From an uncultured bacterium (GTDB lineage: Bacteria; Bacillota; Clostridia; Oscillospirales; Oscillospiraceae): a stretch of 21,364 nt of DNA. Positions 15,247 to 21,364 of the stretch are shown here, one piece after another. A model generated the notes under the pieces. It was not told the DNA's origin. It saw only the letters and a list, made by a program, of their open reading frames with translations, and ran no database searches. Location of the stretch: positions 1 through 21,364 of the forward strand of contig CASECK010000003.1 in assembly GCA_949286295.1 (NCBI GenBank), in the 5' to 3' direction. Position 1 is the stretch's first letter, and every line of letters starts with the position of its first letter. The translations under genes were made by a program, and so were the position numbers.

Positions 15247-15281
15247 CAGTCTGTCCCGCGGCCACTGGGGACAAAGCCCCA

Positions 15282-15320
15282 AACGAAAGCCCGCAAGCCC
15301 GAATAAAGCGGGCTTGCGGG
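15282..15320 (-). terminator. Rho-independent terminator of guaA
   Basis: Perfect 12-bp stem, CCCGCAAGCCCG (15290-15301) with CGGGCTTGCGGG (15309-15320), loop seven bases. On the minus strand it is followed by CTTTCGTTT. It begins nine bases after the guaA stop. Confidence 0.85.
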
Positions 15321-15329
15321 GGAAACCAT

Positions 15330-16619
15330 TTACTCCCACTCAATGGTGCCGGTGGGCTTTGGCGTCAGGTCGAACAGGACCCGGTTGACTCCTCTGACCT
15401 CGGCGGTGATGCGGGCGGTGATGTGCTCCAGCAGCTCAAAGGGCACATTCTCCACCGTGGCCGTCATGGCATCCACCGTATTGACCGCCCGGATGATGGC
15501 GCACCACTCGTCAGCCCGCCGGTTATCCCGGACGCCCACCGACTTTATGTCAGGGATGACGGTGAAGTACTGCCACACCTTGCCCTCCAGGCCGTTTTTG
15601 GCAAACTCCTCCCGCAGGATGGCGTCGGACTCCCGCACCGCCTCCAGCCGGTCCCGGGTGATGGCCCCCAGGCAGCGCACCCCCAGGCCGGGGCCGGGGA
15701 AGGGCTGGCGGTAGACCATGGAATCGGGCAGGCCCAGGGCCTTTCCGCAGGCGCGCACCTCGTCCTTGAAGAGCATCTTCAGCGGCTCCACCAGCTCAAA
15801 GTCCAAGTCCTCCGGCAGGCCGCCCACATTGTGGTGGGATTTGACCGCCTTGACGGTCTTGGTCCCAGACTCGATGATGTCGGGATAGATGGTGCCCTGG
15901 CCCAGGAACTGGATGCCGTCCAACTTCCGGGCCTGCTCCTCAAAGACGCGGATAAACTCCGCCCCGATAATCTTCCGCTTGCGCTCCGGGTCGTCCACCC
16001 CGGCCAGCTTGTCCAAAAAGCGGTCCACCGCGTCCACATAGACGAGGTTGGCGTCCATCTCGTCCCGGAACACCTTCACCACCTGCTCAGGCTCGCCCTT
16101 GCGCAGCAGGCCGTGGTTGACATGGACGCAGGTGAGCTGTTTGCCCACGGCCTTGATGAGCAGCGCCGCCACCACCGAGGAGTCCACCCCCCCAGACAGG
16201 GCCAGCAGCACCTTCTTGTCCCCCACCTGGCGGCGGATGAGCTCCACCTGGTCGGCGATAAAGTTGTCCATATTCCAGTTGGCCTGGGCGCCGCACACCC
16301 CGAACACAAAGTCGGACAGGGCCTTGCGGCGGGCCTCCCCGTCCTCGGGCCAGGGGGCGTCCCCTTTGTGGCCGGCCATCAGCACAGGCACCGGGGCGTT
16401 ATAAATGCCCGCGTCCACATCGATCTCCACGCCGTCCACCACCCGGTTGGGTCCGCCATTCAGGATGACGCCCTTCACATTGGGCAGGGCGGCCAGCTCC
16501 TGGGGCGTAATGTCGTGGGGGTGAATCTCGGAATAGACGCCCAGGGCCCGAATCTCCCGGGCCAGGCGGGGGTTCTCTTCACTGCCTAAGTCCAAGACAA
16601 CGATCATATCCTGCTTCAT
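15330..16619 (-). CDS. guaA: GMP synthase with shortened amidotransferase domain
   Basis: 429 residues against about 510-525 for normal GuaA. The N-terminus starts as a class I glutamine amidotransferase (MIVVLDLGSEENPRLAREIR, VKGVILNGGPNRV), but after APVPVL (about residue 80) the part with the catalytic Cys (normally GICYGMQ) through the His-Glu (FHPEV) is absent, replaced by roughly 20 residues before LSDFVFGVCG. The ATP-pyrophosphatase domain is whole: LALSGGVDSS (140-148), HVNHGLLRKGE, and the C-terminal dimer domain ends normally (PFPGPGLGVR, KPTGTIEWE). It should still turn XMP to GMP with ATP, using free ammonia or ammonia from another protein. The frame is continuous and the rest well conserved, so it is not an obvious pseudogene. 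GGAGG precedes ATG by about 11 bases. Confidence 0.9.
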   Translation of the reverse strand: MKQDMIVVLDLGSEENPRLAREIRALGVYSEIHPHDITPQELAALPNVKGVILNGGPNRVVDGVEIDVDAGIYNAPVPVLMAGHKGDAPWPEDGEARRKALSDFVFGVCGAQANWNMDNFIADQVELIRRQVGDKKVLLALSGGVDSSVVAALLIKAVGKQLTCVHVNHGLLRKGEPEQVVKVFRDEMDANLVYVDAVDRFLDKLAGVDDPERKRKIIGAEFIRVFEEQARKLDGIQFLGQGTIYPDIIESGTKTVKAVKSHHNVGGLPEDLDFELVEPLKMLFKDEVRACGKALGLPDSMVYRQPFPGPGLGVRCLGAITRDRLEAVRESDAILREEFAKNGLEGKVWQYFTVIPDIKSVGVRDNRRADEWCAIIRAVNTVDAMTATVENVPFELLEHITARITAEVRGVNRVLFDLTPKPTGTIEWE

Positions 16620-16652
16620 GGGGTGCGCAGCCTCCTCTTGATTTGGTGATTT

Positions 16653-16682
16653 ATCTTACCACAAAAAGGTCCCCGGACGCAA
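16653..16682 (-). promoter_or_regulatory. Probable promoter of guaA
   Basis: Minus strand: -35 TTGCGT (16677-16682), 18-base spacer ending TGG (extended -10), -10 TAAGAT (16653-16658). Located about 35 bases before the guaA start. Moderate match only. Confidence 0.45.
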
Positions 16683-16697
16683 GGGGCGCCCCTCCTG

Positions 16698-17315
16698 TCA
16701 CTGCAAGCTCCGGTAAAACCGCCGCAGCCGGACGGCCAGCGCCCGGGGCTGCTCCCGGTTGATCTCCCGGCCGGACAGCGCAATCTGGTCCGCCTGTGCC
16801 CCGGGAATCCCCCGGCACAGCAGGGCGGCCTGTCTCCTGCTCTCCTCGTCCAGCTGGCCGTATAAAATCAGGGTGGGACAGGACAGTTCCCCCAGCCGCC
16901 CGGAGAAATTCTGCATCCCAAAGGACCAGCACAGGCGGATAATCTCCCGCTTGCGCAGACCGCTGTCCCGGAAGGACCGCTCCGGCATGATGCGGAACAT
17001 CCCGTTTTGAAACAGCACGGCGGCCAGGGAGCTTTTGCACCGGCCGGACGCCAGCACCAGGGAGGACACCCGCTCCGGGTGGTCCAGGGCGTAATGCAGA
17101 GCCAGCATGGCCCCCTGCCCCTGGCCGCACAGCTCCAGCGGCCCTTCCACCTGCCCGCAGTAGCTGGAAAAAGCCCCATACAGCGCTCCGTAACCGGCCC
17201 CGTGCGCCCGAATCATCTCCCCCAAATCGGGCCGCAGAGTCTGCTCCTCCAGCTCCTCCAGGGTCTTGTCCCAGATGGACGGACTCTGCCCCACGGCGTG
17301 TACAAAAACCTTCAT
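16698..17315 (-). CDS. Alpha/beta-hydrolase-fold protein lacking catalytic Ser and His
   Basis: 205 residues. The fold is recognisable: N-terminal strand MKVFVHAVGQSPSIWD, a nucleophile-elbow strand PLELCGQGQGAMLALHYALDHPERV, then VSSLVLASG, CPTLILYGQLDEES and a final helix. The elbow normally reads G-x-S-x-G; here it is GQGQG (64-68), with Gly66 in place of Ser. The usual GH....EQP near the end reads SGREINREQP, with Arg183 at the His position; Asp156 of the acid position remains. It is therefore likely a non-catalytic binding or regulatory relative. Shorter than typical (250-300). Ribosome site AGGAGG precedes ATG; it starts nine bases after cobO, so it belongs to the rluA-like/cobO operon. 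Confidence 0.75.
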   Translation of the reverse strand: MKVFVHAVGQSPSIWDKTLEELEEQTLRPDLGEMIRAHGAGYGALYGAFSSYCGQVEGPLELCGQGQGAMLALHYALDHPERVSSLVLASGRCKSSLAAVLFQNGMFRIMPERSFRDSGLRKREIIRLCWSFGMQNFSGRLGELSCPTLILYGQLDEESRRQAALLCRGIPGAQADQIALSGREINREQPRALAVRLRRFYRSLQ

Positions 17316-17324
17316 GTGCTCCTC

Positions 17325-17825
17325 CTAAAACTCCACACCCCGGCGGGCGGGGATTCCCCGGCAGAAGGGGTGCTTCTCACAGCGCATCTCAGTGGCGTAG
17401 TCCGCCGCCGCCAGCATCCATCCGGCCGGCTCCCGGCCCGTGAGGACCACCTCCCGGCCCTCCGGCCCCTCCAGCACCGCCCGGCGCAGCGCTTCCTCGT
17501 CCACCAGGCCCGCCGCGCAGGCGCCGCAGGCCTCGTCTAACACCAGCAGGTCCCACTCCCCCTCCAGCGCCCGGGCCAGCAGGGCGGTCTGCCCACGCCG
17601 GGCCTCGGCCCGCTCCCGGCCGGACATCTCCCAGGAAAATTTCACCGCTCCCTCCGCTGCAAACACCGCGACGCCCAGCCTCCGCAGCGGCGCTATCTCG
17701 CCGCTGGCGCCGTCCTTGAGAAACTGGACCACCGCCGTCCGCCAGCCCCGGCCCACAGCCCGGAGCGCCAGGCCCGCCGCCGCGGTAGTCTTGCCCTTTC
17801 CATCGCCGTAGTACAGATGTATCAT
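17325..17825 (-). CDS. cobO: Cob(I)alamin/cobyrinate adenosyltransferase
   Basis: 166 residues, typical CobO/BtuR length. P-loop GDGKGKTTAAAGLALRAVG (7-25), then VVQFLKDG, a Walker-B-like LLVLDEACGA, VVLTGREP and the family's C-terminal end HPFCRGIPARRGVEF. It transfers the 5'-deoxyadenosyl group from ATP to reduced corrinoid in B12 synthesis or salvage. Its ATG overlaps the stop of the pseudouridine synthase (ATGA at 17822-17825), so the two are co-translated. No other cobalamin gene is in the window, so it may serve salvage. Confidence 0.92.
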   Translation of the reverse strand: MIHLYYGDGKGKTTAAAGLALRAVGRGWRTAVVQFLKDGASGEIAPLRRLGVAVFAAEGAVKFSWEMSGRERAEARRGQTALLARALEGEWDLLVLDEACGACAAGLVDEEALRRAVLEGPEGREVVLTGREPAGWMLAAADYATEMRCEKHPFCRGIPARRGVEF

Positions 17826-18823
17826 CTTCCGCCCTCCCCCTTCTGGCCCAGGGCGGCGGCGCAGGAGGGGCCAAAGTACTCCTCCACAAACTCCACCCTC
17901 TCCACCTGGAAGGTCCGGCCGTTGAGCCCCTCCAGCGGGCCGGCCGGGGTGGTGAACCGGAAGGCCAGCTTATAGGAGTACAGGGCCTGCCCGTGGCGGC
18001 CGTATCTCCGGTTCTCCCGCTCGTTGCCGTACTTGCCGTCCCCCAACAGGGGGTGGCCGGCGGCCGCGAACTGGGCCCTGATTTGATGGGTCCGCCCGGT
18101 CATCAGCTGGCACTCCACCAGGGACAGCCCCTCCCGCACCTCCAGCGTGCGGTAGAGGGTGAGGGCGCTCCTGGCCCCCGGCTGGGGCCTGGAACGGACA
18201 TAGACCTGCTTTTTGACCTCATCCTTGAAGAGAAAGCCCTCCAGCCTGCCTGCCGGGGGGGCCATGGTCCCCCGGACCACGCACAGGTAGTACTTGTCCA
18301 CCTCACGGTCCCGAATCTTTTGGTTCATGACGCGCAGCCCCTCGGCGCTCTTGGCGGCGATGACGATTCCGCCGGTGTTCCGGTCGATGCGGTTGCACAG
18401 GGCGGGGGCAAAGGAGTTCTCCCGGTAGGGGGACCACTCTTTTTTCTGATAGAGATAGGCCTGCAGGTGGGTGAGCAGGGTGTTAACGCGCTCGCTCTCG
18501 TCGGGGTGGACCACCATGCCCGGCCGCTTGTCCAGCAGCAGGATGTGCTCGTCCTCATACAGGATATTCAGCCGGGGCTGGTAGAGGGACAAAAAGGCGT
18601 TCTCCGGAGCCGGCGTGTCAAAAAATTCATCGTTGATGTAAAGCTCCAGCACATCCCCCTGCGCCAAGCGGGCATCCCGCCTGGACCCCTTCCCGTTCAC
18701 CTTGACCCGCTTCAGGCGGATATACTTCTGGGCCAGGGGGGCGGGCAGCAGGGGCACCGTCTTGGCCAGCCAGCGGTCCAGCCGCTGCCCGGCGTCGTTC
18801 TTGCCCACGGTGAATTCCTTCAT
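17822..18823 (-). CDS. RluA-family pseudouridine synthase with S4 domain
   Basis: 333 residues from ATG at 18823 (GGAGGG seven bases before). The open frame continues 110 codons upstream, but that part crosses the divergent promoters and is not protein-like. An S4 RNA-binding domain (about 14-62: AGQRLDRWLAKTVP, YIRLKRVKVNGK) precedes the synthase domain with YEDEHILLLDKRPGMVVHP, the catalytic aspartate in CNRIDRNTGG (Asp147), KYYLCVVRG, and LMTGRTHQIRAQFAAAGHPL with LGDGKYG. It changes specific uridines to pseudouridine in rRNA or tRNA; which (RluC/D-like or other) cannot be told from sequence alone. First gene of an operon with cobO and the hydrolase-like protein. Confidence 0.9.
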   Translation of the reverse strand: MKEFTVGKNDAGQRLDRWLAKTVPLLPAPLAQKYIRLKRVKVNGKGSRRDARLAQGDVLELYINDEFFDTPAPENAFLSLYQPRLNILYEDEHILLLDKRPGMVVHPDESERVNTLLTHLQAYLYQKKEWSPYRENSFAPALCNRIDRNTGGIVIAAKSAEGLRVMNQKIRDREVDKYYLCVVRGTMAPPAGRLEGFLFKDEVKKQVYVRSRPQPGARSALTLYRTLEVREGLSLVECQLMTGRTHQIRAQFAAAGHPLLGDGKYGNERENRRYGRHGQALYSYKLAFRFTTPAGPLEGLNGRTFQVERVEFVEEYFGPSCAAALGQKGEGGR

Positions 18824-18865
18824 GGGGCGCCCTCCTCTCTCCGGCCCGGCCGGGCCGCTGCAAAT

Positions 18866-18894
18866 ATTTGACCATATCCGCCCGCGCCTGTCAA
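18866..18894 (-). promoter_or_regulatory. Probable promoter of the pseudouridine synthase operon
   Basis: Minus strand: consensus -35 TTGACA (18889-18894), 17-base spacer, -10 TCAAAT (18866-18871, 4 of 6). It lies back to back with the yceD promoter; the two -35 boxes are about 31 bases apart. Confidence 0.55.
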
Positions 18895-18925
18895 TAAATT
18901 TCGTGGATAAATTCCAGAAAAGTAT

Positions 18926-18954
18926 TTGACATTTCCGGGAGTATTCTTTATAAT
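18926..18954 (+). promoter_or_regulatory. Consensus promoter of yceD-rpmF with overlapping inverted repeat
   Basis: TTGACA (18926-18931), 17-base spacer and TATAAT (18949-18954): a perfect consensus. An inverted repeat, CGGGAGTATT before and AATACTTCCCG across and after the -10 (about 18936-18962), differs only by one extra base in one arm, and looks like an operator. Confidence 0.85.
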
Positions 18955-19006
18955 ACTTCCCGTACCATTCTGCGAGTATGGGGTCTGACCCCCGGGGAGG
19001 AGCGCC

Positions 19007-19513
19007 ATGCGCCTGGATCTGAGAGACATCATCCACGTTCCGGACGCCAGGAAGGACTTCCGATTCCAGCTGGACCTGTCCGCGCTGGAGTTCTACGGGG
19101 GCGAAACGCCCATCGTCCACCCCGTCCTGGTGGAGGGCAGCGTGACCAACCACGCCGGCGCCCTGATGCTGGAGGGCACGGCCAGCTCCCTGCTGGAGCT
19201 GCGCTGTGACCGCTGCGGGCGGCCTTTCTCCCGGGAAAAAACGGTGGCGCTGGACAGTCTGGTGGCCCAGGAGTTAGAGGATGACGGGCACGACGGCATC
19301 CTGCCTCTGGAGGGCACGGAGCTGGACCTGGACGAGGCGGTAACGACGGCCTTCGTACTGGCGATGGACACCAAAAACCTTTGCTCAGACGACTGCAAAG
19401 GGCTGTGCGCCAAGTGCGGGGCCGACCTGAATCTCGGCCCCTGCGGGTGCAAACCTGACGTAGATCCAAGACTGGCAGCCCTTGCGCAGCTGTTGGATAA
19501 AGAAGCTGAGTGA
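19007..19513 (+). CDS. yceD: YceD/DUF177 family protein
   Basis: 168 residues. GGGGAGG precedes ATG. The family pattern is visible: strand-rich N-terminal half, the CDRCGRPFSR motif (67-76), acidic middle part, FVLAMDTKNLCSDDCKGLCAKCGADLN and a last CGCKP. YceD proteins are linked to 23S rRNA accumulation and are normally encoded just before rpmF, as here (46-base gap). The cysteine pairs may bind a metal. Transcribed from the consensus promoter about 50 bases upstream, against the direction of almost all other genes in the window. Confidence 0.9.
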   Translation: MRLDLRDIIHVPDARKDFRFQLDLSALEFYGGETPIVHPVLVEGSVTNHAGALMLEGTASSLLELRCDRCGRPFSREKTVALDSLVAQELEDDGHDGILPLEGTELDLDEAVTTAFVLAMDTKNLCSDDCKGLCAKCGADLNLGPCGCKPDVDPRLAALAQLLDKEAE

Positions 19514-19558
19514 GTACCAGAAGCGCCTGGAAGGGCGCGACCGAAGGAGGTGTCACCC

Positions 19559-19759
19559 ATGGCGGTCCCCAAGGGAAAAGTATCTAAGGCCCGGCGCGAT
19601 AAGCGGCGCAGCTCCCACTGGAAGCTGGAAACTCCCGGTATCGTGACCTGCCCCAAGTGCGGGGCTTACCGGCTGCCTCACCGTATGTGCAAGAATTGCC
19701 TGACCTACAACGGCCGGACCTTCGGCCAGGTCGAGGCCCCTACCCAGGCTCAGCAGTAA
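19559..19759 (+). CDS. rpmF: 50S ribosomal protein L32
   Basis: 66 residues starting MAVPKGKVSKARRDKRRSSH, the classic L32 N-terminus. AAGGAGGTG lies seven bases before this ATG; an in-frame start nine bases earlier overlaps the ribosome site and is rejected. The zinc-ribbon form with four cysteines is present (Cys31, Cys34, Cys44, Cys47: CPKC...CKNC). Co-transcribed with yceD and closed by a strong terminator. Confidence 0.98.
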   Translation: MAVPKGKVSKARRDKRRSSHWKLETPGIVTCPKCGAYRLPHRMCKNCLTYNGRTFGQVEAPTQAQQ

Positions 19760-19772
19760 GTTGCAAGAATAG

Positions 19773-19809
19773 GCCCTTCCGGCGTATGCCGGAAGGGCTT
19801 TATTCTTTT
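19773..19809 (+). terminator. Terminator of yceD-rpmF, possibly serving recO too
   Basis: Perfect 11-bp stem, GCCCTTCCGGC (19773-19783) with GCCGGAAGGGC (19788-19798), loop GTAT, followed by TTTATTCTTTT. The convergent recO gene ends at 19800, and on the minus strand the same stem is followed by CTATTCTT, so it may work both ways. Confidence 0.9.
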
Positions 19810-20591
19810 GCAACCCCAGCCGGGCGGGGCGTCTGTTCCCCCAGCTGGAGCTGCTTATAGAAATCCAGGGTCCGGAAGCCCCGCTCCAGCTGGGTGTGGA
19901 GATAGGCCTCCCCCGCCTGCCCCAGCTGGCGCAGGCTCTCTGCGTCCAGCCGGAAAGAGAACAGCCGCTTCGGACTGCCGTGGACCAGGTGCTCCAGGGC
20001 GGCCACGGCGGCGGCGCTCAGGGGCATGGAGATTCCCTCCCCCATCTCCCACCGGCACCCGGCGCAGTGGAGCGCCCCCTCCCGCAGGTGGAAGCGGGGT
20101 TCCTCCGGGGGAGAAAGGCCGCAGACGGCGCAGCCGCCGGCCGCCGGCTCATAGCCGGACAGGCACATACACCGCCACTCGAAGGCCGCCTTGACCAGGG
20201 CGGGAGACTTGTCCGGCATCCGGTCCAGGGCGTGCAGGCTGTTCAGGGTCAGGGCCAGCAGCTCCGGGCTGGGCACCCCCTCCACCGCCAGGGTCTCCGC
20301 CACCTCGGCGAAATAGCACCCCAGGGCCAGCCGCTCCAGGTCGTCCCGGACCCCCGGAAACAGCCGCTCGGTGCTGGCCTCTTTGACGCTCCAGCGGCCC
20401 CGGTAGTCGTAAAGCACCATCTCCGACCAGGCCAGCAGCTGACAGGCTGCGGCGATGGGGCTGCCCTTTTTCCGGCAGCCCCGGGCGGACACGGTCAGTT
20501 TTCCATAGTCCTGGGCGAGGACGGTCAGCACCTTGTCGGACTCCTTATAGTCCACCGCCCGTAGGACCAGCGCCTTTGTGGTGGTGTGCAC
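19800..20591 (-). CDS. recO: DNA repair protein RecO
   Basis: 263 residues. N-terminal OB-fold (TKALVLRAVDYKESDKVLTV, GKLTVSARGCRKKGSP), central helical domain (LERLALGCYFAEVAETLA) and a four-cysteine zinc site (CAVC at 154-157, CAGC at 176-179). RecO loads RecA on SSB-coated single strands with RecR/RecF. The start is GTG at 20591, with AAGGAAG nine bases before. A YqzL-like small gene ends 34 bases upstream, the order also seen in Bacillus. The promoter at 20896-20924 probably drives both. Confidence 0.95.
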   Translation of the reverse strand: MHTTTKALVLRAVDYKESDKVLTVLAQDYGKLTVSARGCRKKGSPIAAACQLLAWSEMVLYDYRGRWSVKEASTERLFPGVRDDLERLALGCYFAEVAETLAVEGVPSPELLALTLNSLHALDRMPDKSPALVKAAFEWRCMCLSGYEPAAGGCAVCGLSPPEEPRFHLREGALHCAGCRWEMGEGISMPLSAAAVAALEHLVHGSPKRLFSFRLDAESLRQLGQAGEAYLHTQLERGFRTLDFYKQLQLGEQTPRPAGVAKE

Positions 20592-20610
20592 GGGGCAACA
20601 CTTCCTTATA

Positions 20611-20626
20611 ACGGGCGGCCGCCCGT
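20611..20626. repeat. 16-bp perfect palindrome between yqzL-like and recO genes
   Basis: ACGGGCGGCCGCCCGT reads the same on both strands. It begins at the last base of the small gene's stop codon and lies just before the recO ribosome site, so a transcript hairpin here could affect recO translation. Confidence 0.45.
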
Positions 20627-20781
20627 CAGACTTTTTCCTTCCCGGGAGGGAGGGCCGTCCCGGCCGGCCGGTCCTCCTCCCCCCGGCGCGTCCGCTCCGT
20701 CCGGCGCTGGACGGACAGCGCCAGCCAGGCCTCAGGCAGGCCGGTGCTCAAAAACAAACGCCACAGTCCGCCTTCATCCAT
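20626..20781 (-). CDS. YqzL-like small protein upstream of recO
   Basis: 52 codons including stop. GAGGGAGGA lies nine bases before ATG. The product opens MDEGGLWRLFLSTGLPEAWL; the W..F..TG....(Y/W)L pattern is that of the YqzL family, small proteins often encoded next to recO in Firmicutes. The remaining half is basic and Pro/Gly-rich (RRTERTRRGEEDRPAG) and longer than I would expect. Function is unknown in the family. Position, ribosome site and the promoter 115 bases upstream support it as a true gene. Confidence 0.65.
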   Translation of the reverse strand: MDEGGLWRLFLSTGLPEAWLALSVQRRTERTRRGEEDRPAGTALPPGKEKV

Positions 20782-20895
20782 GCGCGCCAGTCCTCCCTCA
20801 AAAACGCTTTGGGATTAGACTGGCCCGCCCGGGGAAAAATATGACCGGGAAATTTTTCTGGCGGATTCCCACGCCCCGCCCTTCTGTGTTGCTCT

Positions 20896-20924
20896 ATTAT
20901 AGCATCCGGCGGCCATGGCGGCAA
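20896..20924 (-). promoter_or_regulatory. Promoter of the yqzL-like gene and recO
   Basis: Minus strand: -35 TTGCCG (20919-20924), 17-base spacer ending TGC (extended -10), -10 TATAAT (20896-20901). The same TGCTATAAT core appears in the pgs promoter. The leader to the small gene is about 108 bases; no gene is seen in 20782-20967. Confidence 0.7.
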
Positions 20925-20967
20925 GGCCTGAGCGGCCCTTGGCCCCATTCTCCGCTCCCATACGCTG

Positions 20968-21014
20968 AATCAGATAGACTCCCGCCTGATATTCAAGCGG
21001 GAGTCTATCTGATT
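20968..21014 (-). terminator. 18-bp perfect stem-loop ending the right-edge gene
   Basis: AATCAGATAGACTCCCGC (20968-20985) pairs perfectly with GCGGGAGTCTATCTGATT (20997-21014), loop 11 bases. It overlaps the stop codon of the right-edge gene by two bases. No T run follows, but the outer stem is AT-rich, as in some long Firmicute terminators. Confidence 0.65.
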
Positions 21015-21364
21015 AGCGGGCGTTGACGTATTTGTGGGGGCTGGAGGTAAAGCCGTCCCGATAGCGGACGGTCACATACATGGTATCCTCCCCGTTGACC
21101 AGCTGGACATAGCACACGCCGTCCTCAAACTGGCCGGTGATATCCACGGCCTGGCCCAGCCAATAGACCCAGACCGAGCCGTCGTCCCGGTACTCCACCT
21201 CAGGCCGGGAGAGCATCTCCAATATCTCCTCCTCGGTGACGGGGCGCTCCGTGCCGTCCGCCTCGAAGGCCACACCGCCGCCATGGTGGACAGTTCCCGC
21301 CTCATCGTCGTACTCCGCACTGTAGCCGCCCGCGCCGTCAAATTCGATGGTCACCGCCGTCTGC
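21013..21364 (-). CDS. Hypothetical protein, C-terminal part only
   Basis: 117 codons including the TAA stop, open to the window edge, so the start lies outside; the GTG at 21354 has no ribosome site and is not the likely start. The visible part is acidic and strand-rich (TIEFDGAGGYSAEYDDEAGT, TEEEILEMLSRPEV, SVWVYWLGQAVDITGQFEDG, YVTVRYRDGFTSSPHKYVNA), suggesting a small beta-rich domain, possibly secreted. Family not recognised. The only nearby gene is the recO group, behind a terminator-like hairpin. Confidence 0.65.
   Translation of the reverse strand, partial: QTAVTIEFDGAGGYSAEYDDEAGTVHHGGGVAFEADGTERPVTEEEILEMLSRPEVEYRDDGSVWVYWLGQAVDITGQFEDGVCYVQLVNGEDTMYVTVRYRDGFTSSPHKYVNAR

Noticed and set aside
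18824..19153. 110-codon N-terminal extension of the pseudouridine synthase
   Set aside because: It crosses two divergent promoters and the yceD gene; the ATG at 18823 has a good ribosome site and gives a normal S4 domain.

Overview
This 21.4 kb window reads as the chromosome of a high-GC anaerobic Firmicute, most likely a gut Oscillospiraceae (Flavonifractor/Lawsonibacter-like). That is an inference from the gene styles (RecO, YceD-L32, lipoproteins with Gly/Ser-rich linkers, strong AGGAGG ribosome sites), the Gram-positive type poly-gamma-glutamate genes and the high GC. Nearly everything is on the minus strand; only yceD-rpmF (19.0-19.8 kb) is on plus. No tRNA, rRNA, CRISPR array or insertion sequence was recognised.

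Region 1 (1-9.8 kb, transcribed right to left): a gamma-glutamyltransferase-like lipoprotein (ggt), then two related cassettes. Each cassette is a DctM-like 12-helix permease, a 48-51 residue membrane microprotein and a membrane-anchored M14-like zinc deacylase of the AstE/aspartoacylase family. Between the cassettes is a small lipoprotein (tentatively DUF6305). After the second cassette comes a third M14-like enzyme, a lipoprotein, and then the start of an unrecognised membrane protein cut by the window edge. The two microproteins share a clear VREK...PLILR.L.IK pattern, so they are real genes and paralogues.

Region 2 (10.1-13.55 kb): a pgsB-pgsC-pgsW-response regulator operon for poly-gamma-glutamate (PGA) synthesis, with a good sigma-A promoter. 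No pgsA/capA is visible. The neighbouring GGT-like enzyme and the M14-like hydrolases suggest a combined system that makes, trims and possibly re-imports PGA or other gamma-glutamyl/N-acyl-glutamate compounds. This functional link is inferred from gene order, not shown.

Region 3 (13.6-15.2 kb): a probable acquired segment with a Vat-type hexapeptide acetyltransferase and an AT-rich SAP-domain gene, with several hairpins around them.

Region 4 (15.2-21.4 kb): housekeeping genes. These are guaA (lacking most of its glutamine amidotransferase domain), an alpha/beta-hydrolase relative that has lost its catalytic Ser and His, cobO, an RluA-family pseudouridine synthase, divergent yceD-rpmF, recO with a small YqzL-like gene before it, and the C-terminal part of an unrecognised protein at the right edge.
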